55,076 bases of DNA from an uncultured Gemmatimonadota bacterium (GTDB taxonomy: Bacteria; Gemmatimonadota; Gemmatimonadetes; Longimicrobiales; Longimicrobiaceae): contig CADCTW010000097.1 in the NCBI GenBank assembly GCA_902805735.1, positions 1-55,076 on the forward strand. The letters run 5' to 3'. The stretch's first letter is position 1. Each line of letters starts with the position of its first letter. Positions 7,596 to 15,470 of the stretch are shown here, one piece after another. The notes below the pieces were generated by a model that saw only the letters and a program-made list of their open reading frames with translations, ran no database searches and was not told where the DNA came from. The translations under genes were made by a program, and so were the position numbers.

Positions 7596-9142
7596 GCCGT
7601 CACGCCCGTTGGCAGTTCGATGCGCGGCGGATCCGCGGGCGGGGAGCCGAAGTCGCGGGCCGCGAGCACCTGCTGCGTCGCGGCCTCCAACAGCTCGGCC
7701 TTGCGCATCTCACGCATCCGGCTGATGTCGTCCGGGGAGTAGTCCGCGTCACGCCAGCCCTGCTCACGAGGCACGCCCAGACCCGCGACGCGCTTGACCA
7801 CCGCGTCCGCGTGCTCGGACTCCGTCCGGTACTCGTGTGGAGCCCACTGCGTCTGGAAGCGCAAGCCGGCGCGAGAGTCGCCCTGCCACGCGAAACCGAT
7901 CCGGACCGCTCGAGATGCGGCCCCACCGAACGGGCGATGCTTCGCGGCCACCTTGGAGACGAGCCCGGCTTCGGCAGCACGAAGGCTCTCGCCGCTCGGC
8001 AGAGCCACGCGACCCGAGAGCAGGTAATGCACCGGCACCCGCGCCCGCGAGGACAACGACTGCACTCGCTGCACGACGAGGTCAATGCACTGCCCGAGAT
8101 TGGAGGACTGCAACTGGCCGATCTTCGGCTCCGGATCGACGTCCTTGTCGTAGTCGAGCATCAACAGGGCGCCCGGCGACGTGTCCAACGGGACCTGGTT
8201 ACCCGCAGCGTCCCTCGGGACCTCCACCCCGATCGCGTACCTGAGCGCGAAGCCCTGATACCTGCTCACGCTGTGCGCATCGACCAGCGTCCCGTTGAGG
8301 CTGTCCTGGGTGCCGATCATGTCCGCCATGTCGCTGCGGCCAAGGCCGATATGCGCCGCGGGCGGGATGAGATGCGGCCACGACTGCAACGCGGTCCCGG
8401 TCCGCGACGGGAGCATCGTCGGCTCGTTGACCACCGGGACCACCGGCACACCAACAGATGCGGGCATCGAAGACTCTGCGGGGACACCGTCAAGCTCGCG
8501 AGGCTCCCAGCCGCCATCCACGCCCCCAAGAGACAGAACCTCCGCGACATCACGAGCACGAGCGCGGCGGTAGCGATACACGCGCCCCGGCATGTACAGC
8601 GTCGCGAACTCATCACCCCAATCCGTGCGCCAACGCTTCAACGCAGCGACAACACGATTGCGATCCTCGGCGTGCCTTGCGACCGCCATCTGCCCCGGAT
8701 GCTCAAGCGTGATCCTCGCCGGGCCATCACCCTCACCGGCCCACACCAGCAGGTACGCCTCGCCGTGCTTGCACGCCTCAGTCCATAACTGCGCCTCATG
8801 CTCAACCAGGTCGCTGCCCGCCCAAATCTCCCAAGCATCCCGATCCCCCGCAACGTCATCCGAACCGGCCAGCGAGAAACCCTGCACACTGATGCGCTCC
8901 ACCGCCGACTGCACCACAAGCGGCATGTAGTTATCGCCGACACTGGCGAGCATCGCGCCCATCGCCGCGCGCAACCGGGATGGCACGAACGCCAGCGAGT
9001 GACGGCCCTCGTAGTAGTCCTCGTACAAGTTCACCAGGACGCGCCGCACGTCGAGCTCCGCGCTCAACGTCTCCAAGTACCAGGCAGGAGAACCGACCTC
9101 CGGGCCGCCCTCAACGGCGGAAGTGATGTCGATGCTCGCCAT
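7592..9142 (-). CDS. Portal protein (SPP1 gp6-like)
   Basis: A 516-residue portal. The start ATG 9142 (M-A-S-I-D-I) is chosen over the longer 560-residue frame because the extra residues overlap the terminase end and look random, and AAAGGG lies upstream. It contains the Y-Y-x-G-x-x-x-L line near residues 43-50 and the long helical C-terminal part typical of gp6-type portals. It forms the dodecameric ring at one capsid vertex through which the terminase pumps DNA and to which the connector and tail attach. It follows the large terminase and precedes the scaffold. Confidence 0.88.
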   Translation of the reverse strand: MASIDITSAVEGGPEVGSPAWYLETLSAELDVRRVLVNLYEDYYEGRHSLAFVPSRLRAAMGAMLASVGDNYMPLVVQSAVERISVQGFSLAGSDDVAGDRDAWEIWAGSDLVEHEAQLWTEACKHGEAYLLVWAGEGDGPARITLEHPGQMAVARHAEDRNRVVAALKRWRTDWGDEFATLYMPGRVYRYRRARARDVAEVLSLGGVDGGWEPRELDGVPAESSMPASVGVPVVPVVNEPTMLPSRTGTALQSWPHLIPPAAHIGLGRSDMADMIGTQDSLNGTLVDAHSVSRYQGFALRYAIGVEVPRDAAGNQVPLDTSPGALLMLDYDKDVDPEPKIGQLQSSNLGQCIDLVVQRVQSLSSRARVPVHYLLSGRVALPSGESLRAAEAGLVSKVAAKHRPFGGAASRAVRIGFAWQGDSRAGLRFQTQWAPHEYRTESEHADAVVKRVAGLGVPREQGWRDADYSPDDISRMREMRKAELLEAATQQVLAARDFGSPPADPPRIELPTGVTA

Positions 9143-9153
9143 GAAGAACCCTT

Positions 9154-10659
9154 TCAGAAGGAGGCAGCGGCACGCTTGCGCCGGCGGGGCGCTTTGCCGA
9201 GACCGGAAAGCGCCAAGGTGACCGCGACCAGCGGGCTGATGTCCACCGTGGAACGAGTCCGCGACCACGTCCACGCCTCGCCAGCCGAACCGGCCGGGCG
9301 CTTGGCAGCACCCTTCACCGCCGCCAGCAACCCGGGGTGCCCCGGGTGACGCAAGGTGCCCTGATCCACAGCGTCGAAGATCGCTCCAGAAGCCTCCGCG
9401 CTCTCCGCCGTGCTTCGGCCAGAGACAACGACCCCGTCAACCTTCCCGTCCTTGACCAAAGCTGCAGCCGGGCTCGACAGCCCGTAGACCACCGATGAAT
9501 GCTCGTGAGTCGCGGTCAGTTCCCCTAACCGACCCCCGACCCAGCCCGTTCCGGGCCGATGCTCGATTACCTCGACGTGCGAGAGCCCGTCTGCTCGGAG
9601 ACCCGCGACGCCGATCGACGCAGCCGAGCGATCCGGCCGCACGTCGAACGCGAAGCACACCGGCCCAACCATCTGAGACGAAGGGTCCTGCAAGGCGAGC
9701 CAACCGTCCAGCGGGATGCCACCCGGGACGATCTCGTCGGGCGCGGGCCAATCGCCCACACCGAGACGCTCGACCGCGAACGTCCGCGGGTCCATCGAGC
9801 GCTGCTCACGCGCCACATGCTCCAAGCTGATCCGGATCCCGAGCCCCGGGTTCGCGCGAGCCCACTGCTCTGCGTCCGTCGCACGCTCCCCGACCAGCTC
9901 CGGGTCTTCAGCGTCAGCCGACCAACCAAAGTACGCCAGCGACGGGTCGTTATGGCGCTCGCCGTGCTCGTCCGTGACCCCGTTGATCGCGCGGTCACGG
10001 ACCCGCGCGAAGACTAAGCCGTGCTCCATCACTTCCTGATCGACCGCAGACCCCGTGTACCACACCTGCGGATTCTCGACCGCCGACACCGTAGGCAGAA
10101 CCGCGCCGTGTATCGCCTCGGGAATGACCATCGCCTCGTCCAAGATCAGGCAGTCGCAGGTGAACCCGCGGGTACCGCCCTTCGTGCGGGTGCGGAAGCG
10201 AATGCGCTGCCCGCTCTTGAACTCGATGCCCTCCTCGCCGTGGGAGTGCTTGTAGCCCTTCGGCTTGACCTGCGAATGAAGGTCCGGAGTGTTTTGGATC
10301 AAGCTTTCTAGCCGACGGAACGCCTCGATCGCCGTCGCGAACTCGTGCGCCGAATGGATAATGAGTTCCTCGCCCAAGATGAACAGGCCGGCCAGTTCGC
10401 GGGCCTCCAGGAGACCGCCCTTGCCGTTCTGACGAGCGACCTCCACTCCAACCTCGAACGCCGCCCACTGCCCGTCCTTGTCCTCGCTCAAGGCGTGGGT
10501 GAGAACGAACTGCTGCCAAGGGTCCAGGTGTAGACCGGCCATCGCCGCGAGTTCGATGGCCTCAATGCCAGTCGAACTCGTAGCGGAAGCCGGAAGGCTA
10601 AGAAGACTGGGCCGCTGAACGCCCGAGACGGGCGGCGCGACGAGCTCTGAGATCGTCAA
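9154..10659 (-). CDS. terL: Terminase large subunit
   Basis: A 501-residue protein when started at TTG 10659; an ORF extending to 10818 overlaps the small subunit and its extra N-terminus looks random. It has the actinophage-type ATPase: an A-R-Q-N-G-K-G-G phosphate loop (about 75-82), A-H-E-F after it (about 104-107), and Walker B L-I-L-D-E (171-175). A C-terminal nuclease segment begins F-A-F-D-V with the first catalytic Asp. It cuts and pumps phage DNA into the prohead. It overlaps the small subunit gene by 62 bases and is followed by the portal. Confidence 0.9.
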   Translation of the reverse strand: MTISELVAPPVSGVQRPSLLSLPASATSSTGIEAIELAAMAGLHLDPWQQFVLTHALSEDKDGQWAAFEVGVEVARQNGKGGLLEARELAGLFILGEELIIHSAHEFATAIEAFRRLESLIQNTPDLHSQVKPKGYKHSHGEEGIEFKSGQRIRFRTRTKGGTRGFTCDCLILDEAMVIPEAIHGAVLPTVSAVENPQVWYTGSAVDQEVMEHGLVFARVRDRAINGVTDEHGERHNDPSLAYFGWSADAEDPELVGERATDAEQWARANPGLGIRISLEHVAREQRSMDPRTFAVERLGVGDWPAPDEIVPGGIPLDGWLALQDPSSQMVGPVCFAFDVRPDRSAASIGVAGLRADGLSHVEVIEHRPGTGWVGGRLGELTATHEHSSVVYGLSSPAAALVKDGKVDGVVVSGRSTAESAEASGAIFDAVDQGTLRHPGHPGLLAAVKGAAKRPAGSAGEAWTWSRTRSTVDISPLVAVTLALSGLGKAPRRRKRAAASF

Positions 10660-10885
10660 GGGCGGTCGCTTTCTGCTCTTCAGGGAGCCGGGCGCGCAAC
10701 TGCTCCATCGTGTCGACCAGCACCCGCGCGCACATCGACTTCGACGTGCTCGACGAGTCGCCGTCGATCTCGCGAGCCAACGCGCGAGCCGTCGCAGCCT
10801 CCGCGCTCTCGGCGACATCCGGGGCCACCTTCTTGAACGCCGCCAGATCCCTGTTCACCGCCTTCAACACCGACACGGTCACCAC
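10598..10885 (-). CDS. terS: Terminase small subunit-like protein
   Basis: Up to 95 residues, helical and charged, located directly upstream of and overlapping the large terminase. Several GTG codons compete: GTG 10885 gives 95 residues, but the GGAGG ribosome site (complementary to 10883-10889) is better spaced for GTG 10876 (92 residues). Small terminases recognise phage DNA and regulate the large subunit. The call rests mainly on size and position, because this family is poorly conserved. Confidence 0.65.
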   Translation of the reverse strand: MVTVSVLKAVNRDLAAFKKVAPDVAESAEAATARALAREIDGDSSSTSKSMCARVLVDTMEQLRARLPEEQKATALDDLRARRAARLGRSAAQSS

Positions 10886-11217
10886 CTCCGAGAGAAGTTC
10901 ACTTCCGACTCCCGCAGAACGCGATGCGTCGACGTTGCCCGGTTACACGCCGTGTGCTCCGGGCCGACGTACACCGACCGGTCCAGGTCGTCGTGACCCA
11001 GGTCCCACGATGCGCCCGGTGCGATCAAGCGGCCACAGCGAGCGCACGCTACGAGCCCCGCTGCGACCTTCGGAGCCCACCTAGCCCGCCGGAGCCGATG
11101 TGCTCGACCGTAGCCCCGCTGCGTCGTTTTGAGCGGCGACTGAGCGGCGGCTGACTTCCGCTTCTGAACCTCGGGGAGAGAAAAGCGCGACCGGCCAGTC
11201 GCCGGGAGAGGAGACAT
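10879..11217 (-). CDS. HNH endonuclease beside terminase
   Basis: A 112-residue protein with a compact HNH fold: C-A-R-C-G near residues 58-62, then D-L-G-H-D-D (about 72-77), and H-x-x-C-N-R (about 88-93). The start ATG 11217 has AGGAGG six bases upstream. HNH proteins of this size next to terminase genes are a known partner for packaging and can stimulate terminase cutting. It could equally be a homing nuclease, but the position favours packaging. Its 3-prime end overlaps the terminase small subunit start. Confidence 0.8.
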   Translation of the reverse strand: MSPLPATGRSRFSLPEVQKRKSAAAQSPLKTTQRGYGRAHRLRRARWAPKVAAGLVACARCGRLIAPGASWDLGHDDLDRSVYVGPEHTACNRATSTHRVLRESEVNFSRRW

Positions 11218-11226
11218 GTTGACCTC

Positions 11227-12036
11227 CTACGCCTGGGGGGTCGCGAGCCTCTCGGGTGCGTAGCGCTCAAGGGTCTCGATGGCGTCCGCGATCCGGTCGG
11301 ACACGCGCTGGCCTTTGCGGTGGCGTCCACCCTTGGTGATCCAGAGCTCAAGGTTCTCGATGCGGTTGTCATCGCGCACCCCGTTGAGATGGTGGATGGA
11401 CTCGCCTTCCACGAGTGGTCGGCCGAGGTGCGTGCTCATGACGAGGGTGTGCTCGAGCAGGTGCCCGGTCTTCCACGCGTTCGGGTGACCCTTGGCGCTG
11501 ACGACCTTGTAGCCGTTGTTGTCGAGGTGTCCTTCTCCTGCCGTCTTGAAGGTCCTGACGGGCGACACGTCGGTCTTGAAGGTCCCGTTGAGCAGGCGCG
11601 AGTAGTGCGCGGTGCAGAGCCCCTTGGTCTTCGCCCGCTTCTCGCACCCACCTACTGAGCACGGGCCGCGGTTCTTGAGTGGCTGGCCCTTCTGGCACTG
11701 GTTCAGTGGGAGGTGCGAGTAGACGTCGCCGTAGTACCGGTGGCGGCGGTAGTGCGCGCTGCACCAGCCCTTGGTCTCGGCGCTGTTGGGGCAGCCGTCG
11801 ACGCTGCACGGGTTACCGTTGAGTTTGCGGTGCTGTTGGCTGCAAAGGTCGCGGCAGAACCGCTGGCGCCAGTGGTTGGCCACGAAGGGCGTAGCGCACT
11901 GCTCGCAGCCGCGCTCCGTGCGCCACGTACCGAGCGGGTCGCCGTACTTGCGGAAGCGTTCGTAGTGGCTACTGCACCATCCGCGCGCTCGCGCATCCTT
12001 GGTGCAGTCCGTGATCGTGCAGGTAGCATCGGTCAT
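11227..12036 (-). CDS. HNH homing-type endonuclease with three zinc-binding repeats
   Basis: A 269-residue protein. Three N-terminal repeats of the pattern C-x-x-x-x-C-x-x-x-A-x-x-(K/R)-G-x-C-x-x-H-Y (about 6-25, 76-97, 125-145) look like zinc-binding DNA-contact modules, with another Cys cluster between the first two. The C-terminal nuclease runs from about 180: E-H-T-L-V-M, then I-H-H-L-N-G-V-R-D-D-N-R-I-E-N-L-E-L-W. A GGGAGG site precedes ATG 12036. It lies between the terminase-side HNH gene and small genes of unknown role, and is probably a free-standing homing endonuclease. Confidence 0.85.
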   Translation of the reverse strand: MTDATCTITDCTKDARARGWCSSHYERFRKYGDPLGTWRTERGCEQCATPFVANHWRQRFCRDLCSQQHRKLNGNPCSVDGCPNSAETKGWCSAHYRRHRYYGDVYSHLPLNQCQKGQPLKNRGPCSVGGCEKRAKTKGLCTAHYSRLLNGTFKTDVSPVRTFKTAGEGHLDNNGYKVVSAKGHPNAWKTGHLLEHTLVMSTHLGRPLVEGESIHHLNGVRDDNRIENLELWITKGGRHRKGQRVSDRIADAIETLERYAPERLATPQA

Positions 12037-12109
12037 GTCGAACCTCCCGGGGTTCGGTCATGCCCTCGGTCCGTGTCAGCGGATGCGAGGGCGCTTTGTC
12101 CCTTGGATT

Positions 12110-12385
12110 CTACAGGACGCCCCGCAGCGTGTAGGTGCTGTACGTCCCGTAGGTCCCGGTGTGTTGGGTGCTGGTGATGCCGGCGGCGTCGAGCTCGACC
12201 GTCTTGGCTGGGTCGTTGGTGTGGATGGTGATGGTGCCGTCGGGTTGCGCGTTGATGGTGGTGTCCATGCTGTCTCCCTTGAGGATGTGTTCCATCTCGT
12301 CCATCGGTCTGCTGAAGGTGCCTGGGGTGAGAGCGCCGCGAAGCCGGTCGAGCGCGGCGGCACGCTTCTCGGCTCGAAGGCTCAT
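12110..12385 (-). CDS. Small protein, unknown
   Basis: A 91-residue protein started at ATG 12385, which overlaps the stop of the upstream gene in an ATGA junction. The N-terminal part is a charged helix (R-A-E-K-R-A-A-A-L-D-R-L) and the C-terminal 50 residues are Thr/Asp-rich with short strands. A second Met at 12268 has a GGGAGACAGC sequence in front and could give a shorter product. No family recognised. Confidence 0.5.
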   Translation of the reverse strand: MSLRAEKRAAALDRLRGALTPGTFSRPMDEMEHILKGDSMDTTINAQPDGTITIHTNDPAKTVELDAAGITSTQHTGTYGTYSTYTLRGVL

Positions 12386-12579
12386 GGCCGATCCTTGGTT
12401 GTCTCGGTGAGTGCGTGGCGTTGGTCGAGGAGCTTGTCGATCTCGGCCCAGCATTGGAGTGGGCTGATCTTGGGTTCGAGGCCCACGTGGTATTCGGCGA
12501 TGTGTTCGCGGTACGTGTTGAGCTTGGCGTCGATCTGGGTGATGACGAGTGGTGCCTGGTTGAGGGTGACCGATGGCAT
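12382..12579 (-). CDS. Small helical protein, unknown
   Basis: A 65-residue protein with a helical central part (I-D-A-K-L-N-T-Y-R-E-H-I) and a D-K-L-L-D-Q-R-H stretch. It ends in an ATGA overlap with the following gene, supporting it as part of the coupled chain. No family or motif recognised. Confidence 0.5.
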   Translation of the reverse strand: MPSVTLNQAPLVITQIDAKLNTYREHIAEYHVGLEPKISPLQCWAEIDKLLDQRHALTETTKDRP

Positions 12580-12586
12580 GGCGCTG

Positions 12587-12850
12587 CTACTCGACGTCGC
12601 TGACGGGGCTGAGCATGTGCAGTGCGGCTGATTGCGCTAGCCCTCCGATGTGCATGGGGCTGGTGCCTGGGAGCGAGCGGTAGTTGACGTGGAAGCGGTC
12701 CTCGCTGTCATCGCCGTCGGGGTCGGGCACTTGAACCTCGAAGAGCAGGGTGGCGCTGGTGAGGGTCGCGGTTGGGCCGTACTCGTCTTGGATGGCGTCG
12801 ATGGCGCGCATGGCTAGGTCGGCTAGTGCGCGGTGGTCTTGCTCGTCCAT
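12587..12850 (-). CDS. Small acidic protein, unknown
   Basis: An 87-residue acidic protein begun at ATG 12850 (M-D-E-Q-D-H-R). The longer frame to 13174 overlaps the neighbour and is low-complexity. It starts with a helix, then a strand segment L-L-F-E-V-Q-V before an acidic loop. It is coupled to the upstream membrane gene by an ATGA overlap. Function unknown. Confidence 0.55.
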   Translation of the reverse strand: MDEQDHRALADLAMRAIDAIQDEYGPTATLTSATLLFEVQVPDPDGDDSEDRFHVNYRSLPGTSPMHIGGLAQSAALHMLSPVSDVE

Positions 12851-13128
12851 CACTCGTTGGTGGCTCGGCGTATGCGTGCTCGTCGTTGGGCGCTTGCGGC
12901 TTCGAGGTGCGCGAGGCGTTCCTTGTTCTGCCTGCGTAACGTGGCCGCTCTCTCTGGTGGGAGCGTGTCGTAGATGTCGCGGATGCGGCGCTGGTTGGCT
13001 TCGGCGCAGACGGTGGCGGCGGTGGCGTTGAGTTCGCGTGCGGTCTCGGCGTGCTGGCGCCATGCTTCCTTGTTGCGGATGCGTAGCCATGCGGCGCCGA
13101 GGGTGAGCGCGACGATGGCGCGGATCAT
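12850..13128 (-). CDS. Small helical protein with hydrophobic N-terminus
   Basis: A 92-residue protein. Residues 3-15 (R-A-I-V-A-L-T-L-G-A-A-W-L) are hydrophobic and could be a short membrane anchor; the rest is a long Arg/Glu/Ala coiled coil containing R-R-I-R-D-I-Y-D-T-L-P-P-E-R. It lies in the block downstream of the Rpf-like hydrolase and overlaps both neighbours by 1-4 bases. A lysis accessory such as a spanin-type protein is possible, but not supported beyond this layout. Confidence 0.5.
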   Translation of the reverse strand: MIRAIVALTLGAAWLRIRNKEAWRQHAETARELNATAATVCAEANQRRIRDIYDTLPPERAATLRRQNKERLAHLEAASAQRRARIRRATNE

Positions 13129-13271
13129 GCGGCAGATGACCTAACCAGGATGGCTGGCACCTGCGCTGCGACAACCTCCTGGTAACGCTTGATCGACTCG
13201 GCCGTGGGGCCGACCTGGATGGTTACCTTGTTGACGAAGTCGAAGATGACGGGCTGCTGTTCGTCGCTCAT
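13125..13271 (-). CDS. Small protein, unknown
   Basis: A 48-residue protein begun at ATG 13271 because that codon overlaps the upstream stop as ATGA; an alternative ATG at 13283 adds four residues. The sequence has a strand-like start (V-I-F-D-F-V-N-K-V-T-I-Q-V) followed by a helix. It couples the Rpf-like gene to the 92-residue gene. No family recognised. Confidence 0.45.
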   Translation of the reverse strand: MSDEQQPVIFDFVNKVTIQVGPTAESIKRYQEVVAAQVPAILVRSSAA

Positions 13272-13519
13272 GCGCACTCCCATGCTCTGAGTCCCTGTCC
13301 TCTGAGGATGCGTCCGGCGATGACGTGCTGCCGGTACGGCGTGGCGTTGTGGGCGTAGCCCTTCCCGCCGTACGCCCTCCACGTGGAGGGGATGGCCTGG
13401 TAGGCGCCGCCGGCCATGCTGCTGCGGTTGAGTGCCCGGAAGTTCCCTCGGCTCTCGCACATCACGATGCGCCACGGGATTGCCCATCGTGTCCCGCCCG
13501 GCCCGGGGAACGGGGTCAC
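13268..13519 (-). CDS. Rpf-like transglycosylase domain (cell-wall hydrolase)
   Basis: An 83-residue open stretch with a clear resuscitation-promoting-factor-like core: W-x-I-P-W-x-I-V-M-C-E-S-R-G-N-F (catalytic Glu in C-E-S), then G-G-A-Y-Q-A-I-P-S-T-W-R-A-Y-G-G, and a C-terminal Q-G-L-R-A-W-E-C. This fold cleaves the glycan strand of actinobacterial peptidoglycan. The GTG at 13519 lacks a ribosome site, and the frame stays open upstream for about 60 codons with protein-like sequence, while the only well-placed start and signal peptide (13593-13700) are in another frame. The gene is therefore either frameshifted or split. Confidence 0.75.
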   Translation of the reverse strand: MTPFPGPGGTRWAIPWRIVMCESRGNFRALNRSSMAGGAYQAIPSTWRAYGGKGYAHNATPYRQHVIAGRILRGQGLRAWECA

Positions 13520-13592
13520 TTGCTTGATCGCGACCCGTGTGCGGCACTCGGTGTGGCGGTTGCACCAGCGCGCTGACGCTTTGGCTTGGCGT

Positions 13593-13700
13593 TCAGTGGC
13601 GCGCTTGTGGCAGACTGGTTGTCTGACACGCGTCGCGTGCCTGGGTGCTGGTGGGCAGTGCGAGCGCGTAGGCCAGCGTGGCGAGCATGGTGGCTCGCAT
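13593..13700 (-). CDS. Signal-peptide ORF in front of the Rpf-like domain (out of frame)
   Basis: A 35-residue ORF starting at ATG 13700 with AGGAGG seven bases upstream. It encodes a textbook export signal (M-R-A-T-M-L-A-T-L-A-Y-A-L-A-L-P, then T-Q-A cleavage-like site). It stops at 13593 while the Rpf-like frame (+1 relative to it) is open through the same region. Read together with one base skipped, the two would give a secreted hydrolase of about 140 residues. It may be a programmed frameshift, a natural mutation or an assembly indel. Confidence 0.5.
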   Translation of the reverse strand: MRATMLATLAYALALPTSTQARDACQTTSLPQARH

Positions 13701-13729
13701 GGCGGTGCCTCCTCACGGCGGGGGTGGGG

Positions 13730-13927
13730 TCAGGCGGCGCGTTGCTGCTGAGCGCGGCGTAACGCGTTCACGGCGGCCCTGGCGTCCTGGGTGGTGACGG
13801 CGCCGGCTGCGTGCAGGTCAAGCAGCTCGAGCAGGGTCCGAGCTTCGGGGCCGGTGGCGTGGAGTTGCGCCTCGTAGGCGGTGAGCCTGAGGCTGCGCTC
13901 GGCGCGGTGTGTGATGGGGGTCGCCAT
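13730..13927 (-). CDS. Small helical protein, unknown
   Basis: A 65-residue helical protein begun at ATG 13927; the longer frame to 14095 overlaps the HTH gene and is low-complexity. It has a regular Leu/Ala pattern (T-L-L-E-L-L-D-L-H-A-A-G) and a basic C-terminus ending Q-Q-R-A-A. No ribosome site is obvious. Function unknown. Confidence 0.45.
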   Translation of the reverse strand: MATPITHRAERSLRLTAYEAQLHATGPEARTLLELLDLHAAGAVTTQDARAAVNALRRAQQQRAA

Positions 13928-14073
13928 GACGGGGTGCGTCACGGGACGTGGGGTGTACAGCGTTTGTGCTGAGGGCGGTATCCGCTGTCGGCCTGGTCGC
14001 GCTATGGCGCGGGGTGCAGGGACTTGTCCTCGTGACGCTGTGCGCGATTGTAGCGGAGCGTCGGACGGCGCAG

Positions 14074-14304
14074 TTACGGCGCCACGCTGGGCCATGTTCG
14101 ACCCTGCTCCCCACGAGGGGCGGTGCGCCGTTCGATGTACGCCTCGACGTCCTCGGCGAAGTAGCGCGTAGAGCGGTGGCCGAGGACCACGCGGCGCAGC
14201 TCGCCGGCTGCCGCGAGCGTCCGGATCTGCCGCGGCGTGTAGCCGAGGATCTCCGCGACCTGGGCTCCCGTCAGGAGCGGGCGGATGGCTGGTGTATCGC
14301 TCAT
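14074..14304 (-). CDS. Excisionase-like winged HTH DNA-binding protein
   Basis: A 76-residue protein begun at ATG 14304 with AAAGGAGA five bases upstream. Residues 10-60 form a MerR/Xis-type helix-turn-helix (L-T-G-A-Q-V-A-E-I-L-G-Y-T-P-R-Q-I-R-T-L-A) followed by a wing (V-L-G-H-R-S-T-R-Y-F-A-E-D-V-E-A-Y-I). Such proteins act as recombination directionality factors or small regulators. It is 10 kb from the integrase, so a regulatory role over the late genes downstream is as likely as excision. Confidence 0.7.
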   Translation of the reverse strand: MSDTPAIRPLLTGAQVAEILGYTPRQIRTLAAAGELRRVVLGHRSTRYFAEDVEAYIERRTAPRGEQGRTWPSVAP

Positions 14305-14334
14305 AGTCTCTCCTTTAGTCGTTCGCAAGGGTGC

Positions 14335-15048
14335 TCATGCGGCGCGCCTCACCCGGTCGCGGGCTGCCGTACTTCGGGCACTCTTTCCTCCGACGTAGCG
14401 ACCATGTGCTCGCGCCACTTCGGCCCTGCAATCACGGTGCCCTCGTGGATCAGGTGGGTTACGACGCGCTCCATCAGGCGGCGGTTGACCGCAGGCACGT
14501 CCTCCCTCCCACGGCACCGCCGATTCCTTCCGCGTCTCGTGGTCCATTGGCGCGAGACGCTGATAGTGCTCGTGGAAGCGATGCGCGATGAACGTCGGCG
14601 CGTACTCACGGACGGGAGGACCGGACGGATGGATGGCTTCGCCGCCGCGCCGATTGAGCGCAGCTCCAAGGTGGCCGGCCTTGCGGGCATCAGCTACTCG
14701 GCGGCTAGCGGTCCGCTCTGAGAGGCCGAAGGCCTGGGCGACGGCGGCGGTGGGCGGTTCGCCTTCTCGTAGCGCTTTGCGGTATACGGATGCGACCTCC
14801 TCGAGAAAGGATTCCGGGTCTGGAGCCGCCCTAGGAGAGGAGGTGAGGAAGCCTTGTGATCCCGTCGAAATCAGTTGACCGAACGGGACACGACGAATAT
14901 CGACCGCTGTGAGTGGCTGTCCGTCGTGGCGCTCGACCTCAACGTGGTGACAGGTCGCAACGCCGTCGATGATCCGCAGGTGGACGGTCACGTTGATCGG
15001 CACGTCGAGCGGGGAATCGACGTAGGAGAACTCCTGCATGAACGCCAT
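14335..15048 (-). CDS. HTH-domain regulator, C-terminus uncertain
   Basis: A 237-residue frame. Residues 1-75 form a beta-rich domain. Residues about 80-135 hold a helix-turn-helix of the type P-P-T-x-A-V-A-x-x-F-G-L-S-E-R-T-A-S-R, common in actinobacterial regulators. It starts at ATG 15048, sharing one base with the previous stop. After about residue 183 this frame becomes Arg/Pro-rich, while another frame (14349-14498) is more protein-like, so the true end may lie in the other frame. The last ten residues match the end of the 15048-15470 protein (A-A-R-D-R-V-R-R-A-A). Confidence 0.65.
   Translation of the reverse strand: MAFMQEFSYVDSPLDVPINVTVHLRIIDGVATCHHVEVERHDGQPLTAVDIRRVPFGQLISTGSQGFLTSSPRAAPDPESFLEEVASVYRKALREGEPPTAAVAQAFGLSERTASRRVADARKAGHLGAALNRRGGEAIHPSGPPVREYAPTFIAHRFHEHYQRLAPMDHETRKESAVPWEGGRACGQPPPDGARRNPPDPRGHRDCRAEVARAHGRYVGGKSARSTAARDRVRRAA
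14349..14498 (-). CDS. Overlapping small ORF or frameshifted tail of the HTH regulator
   Basis: A 49-residue ORF from GTG 14498 with GGGAGG six bases upstream. It encodes a protein-like stretch (M-E-R-V-V-T-H-L-I-H-E-G-T-V-I-A-G-P-K-W-R-E-H). It lies in the +1 frame relative to the HTH gene at 14335-15048, whose own frame looks poor here. Either it is an independent overlapping gene, or an indel separates it from the HTH gene. Confidence 0.45.
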   Translation of the reverse strand: MPAVNRRLMERVVTHLIHEGTVIAGPKWREHMVATSEERVPEVRQPATG

Positions 15049-15470
15049 TATGCTGCGCGCCTAACCCGGTCGCGTGCCGCCCTAGCCCGCTCGCGCCGGT
15101 CCTGCGCTTCGAGGCGCCGTTCCTCAGCGGCCCGGTCCCTTGCCGGGGTGGACTGCATCAACTCGCCCTCATCGCGGACCCTCAGCTCGATCCGGGTTGT
15201 CAGACCGTCGCCTTGCCGCAGGTAGACCGGGGTGTGCGGCGTGGGTTTCGCGAGCTCGGCGTGACCGGCTTCCACCGTCAGCAGCGTGGTGGCGTGATGC
15301 ACCGCGAACCCCGCCTCCACGAGTTTGCGGGCGACCTGCTTCGTGACGCGCTTCGATGGCGCTTCCTCACCGTTCTCCTGGCGGCCGGTGCCTACGTGCA
15401 CGCCGCCTTTGCGGGACCCGAGCCGTAGGGCGTGCTTCATCGCCGGGGTCAAGCGGTGCGGAGTGGTCAT
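15048..15470 (-). CDS. Probable winged-helix small regulator, unknown family
   Basis: A 140-residue protein begun at ATG 15470, overlapping the upstream stop as ATGA. Residues 8-75 suggest a winged helix (L-T-P-A-M-K-H-A-L-R-L-G, then R-V-T-K-Q-V-A-R-K-L-V-E-A-G-F-A-V-H-H). The C-terminal 40 residues are an Arg/Glu/Ala helix ending R-D-R-V-R-R-A-A, shared with the next gene. It lies in the regulatory block downstream of the helicase. Confidence in a DNA-binding role is modest. Confidence 0.5.
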   Translation of the reverse strand: MTTPHRLTPAMKHALRLGSRKGGVHVGTGRQENGEEAPSKRVTKQVARKLVEAGFAVHHATTLLTVEAGHAELAKPTPHTPVYLRQGDGLTTRIELRVRDEGELMQSTPARDRAAEERRLEAQDRRERARAARDRVRRAA

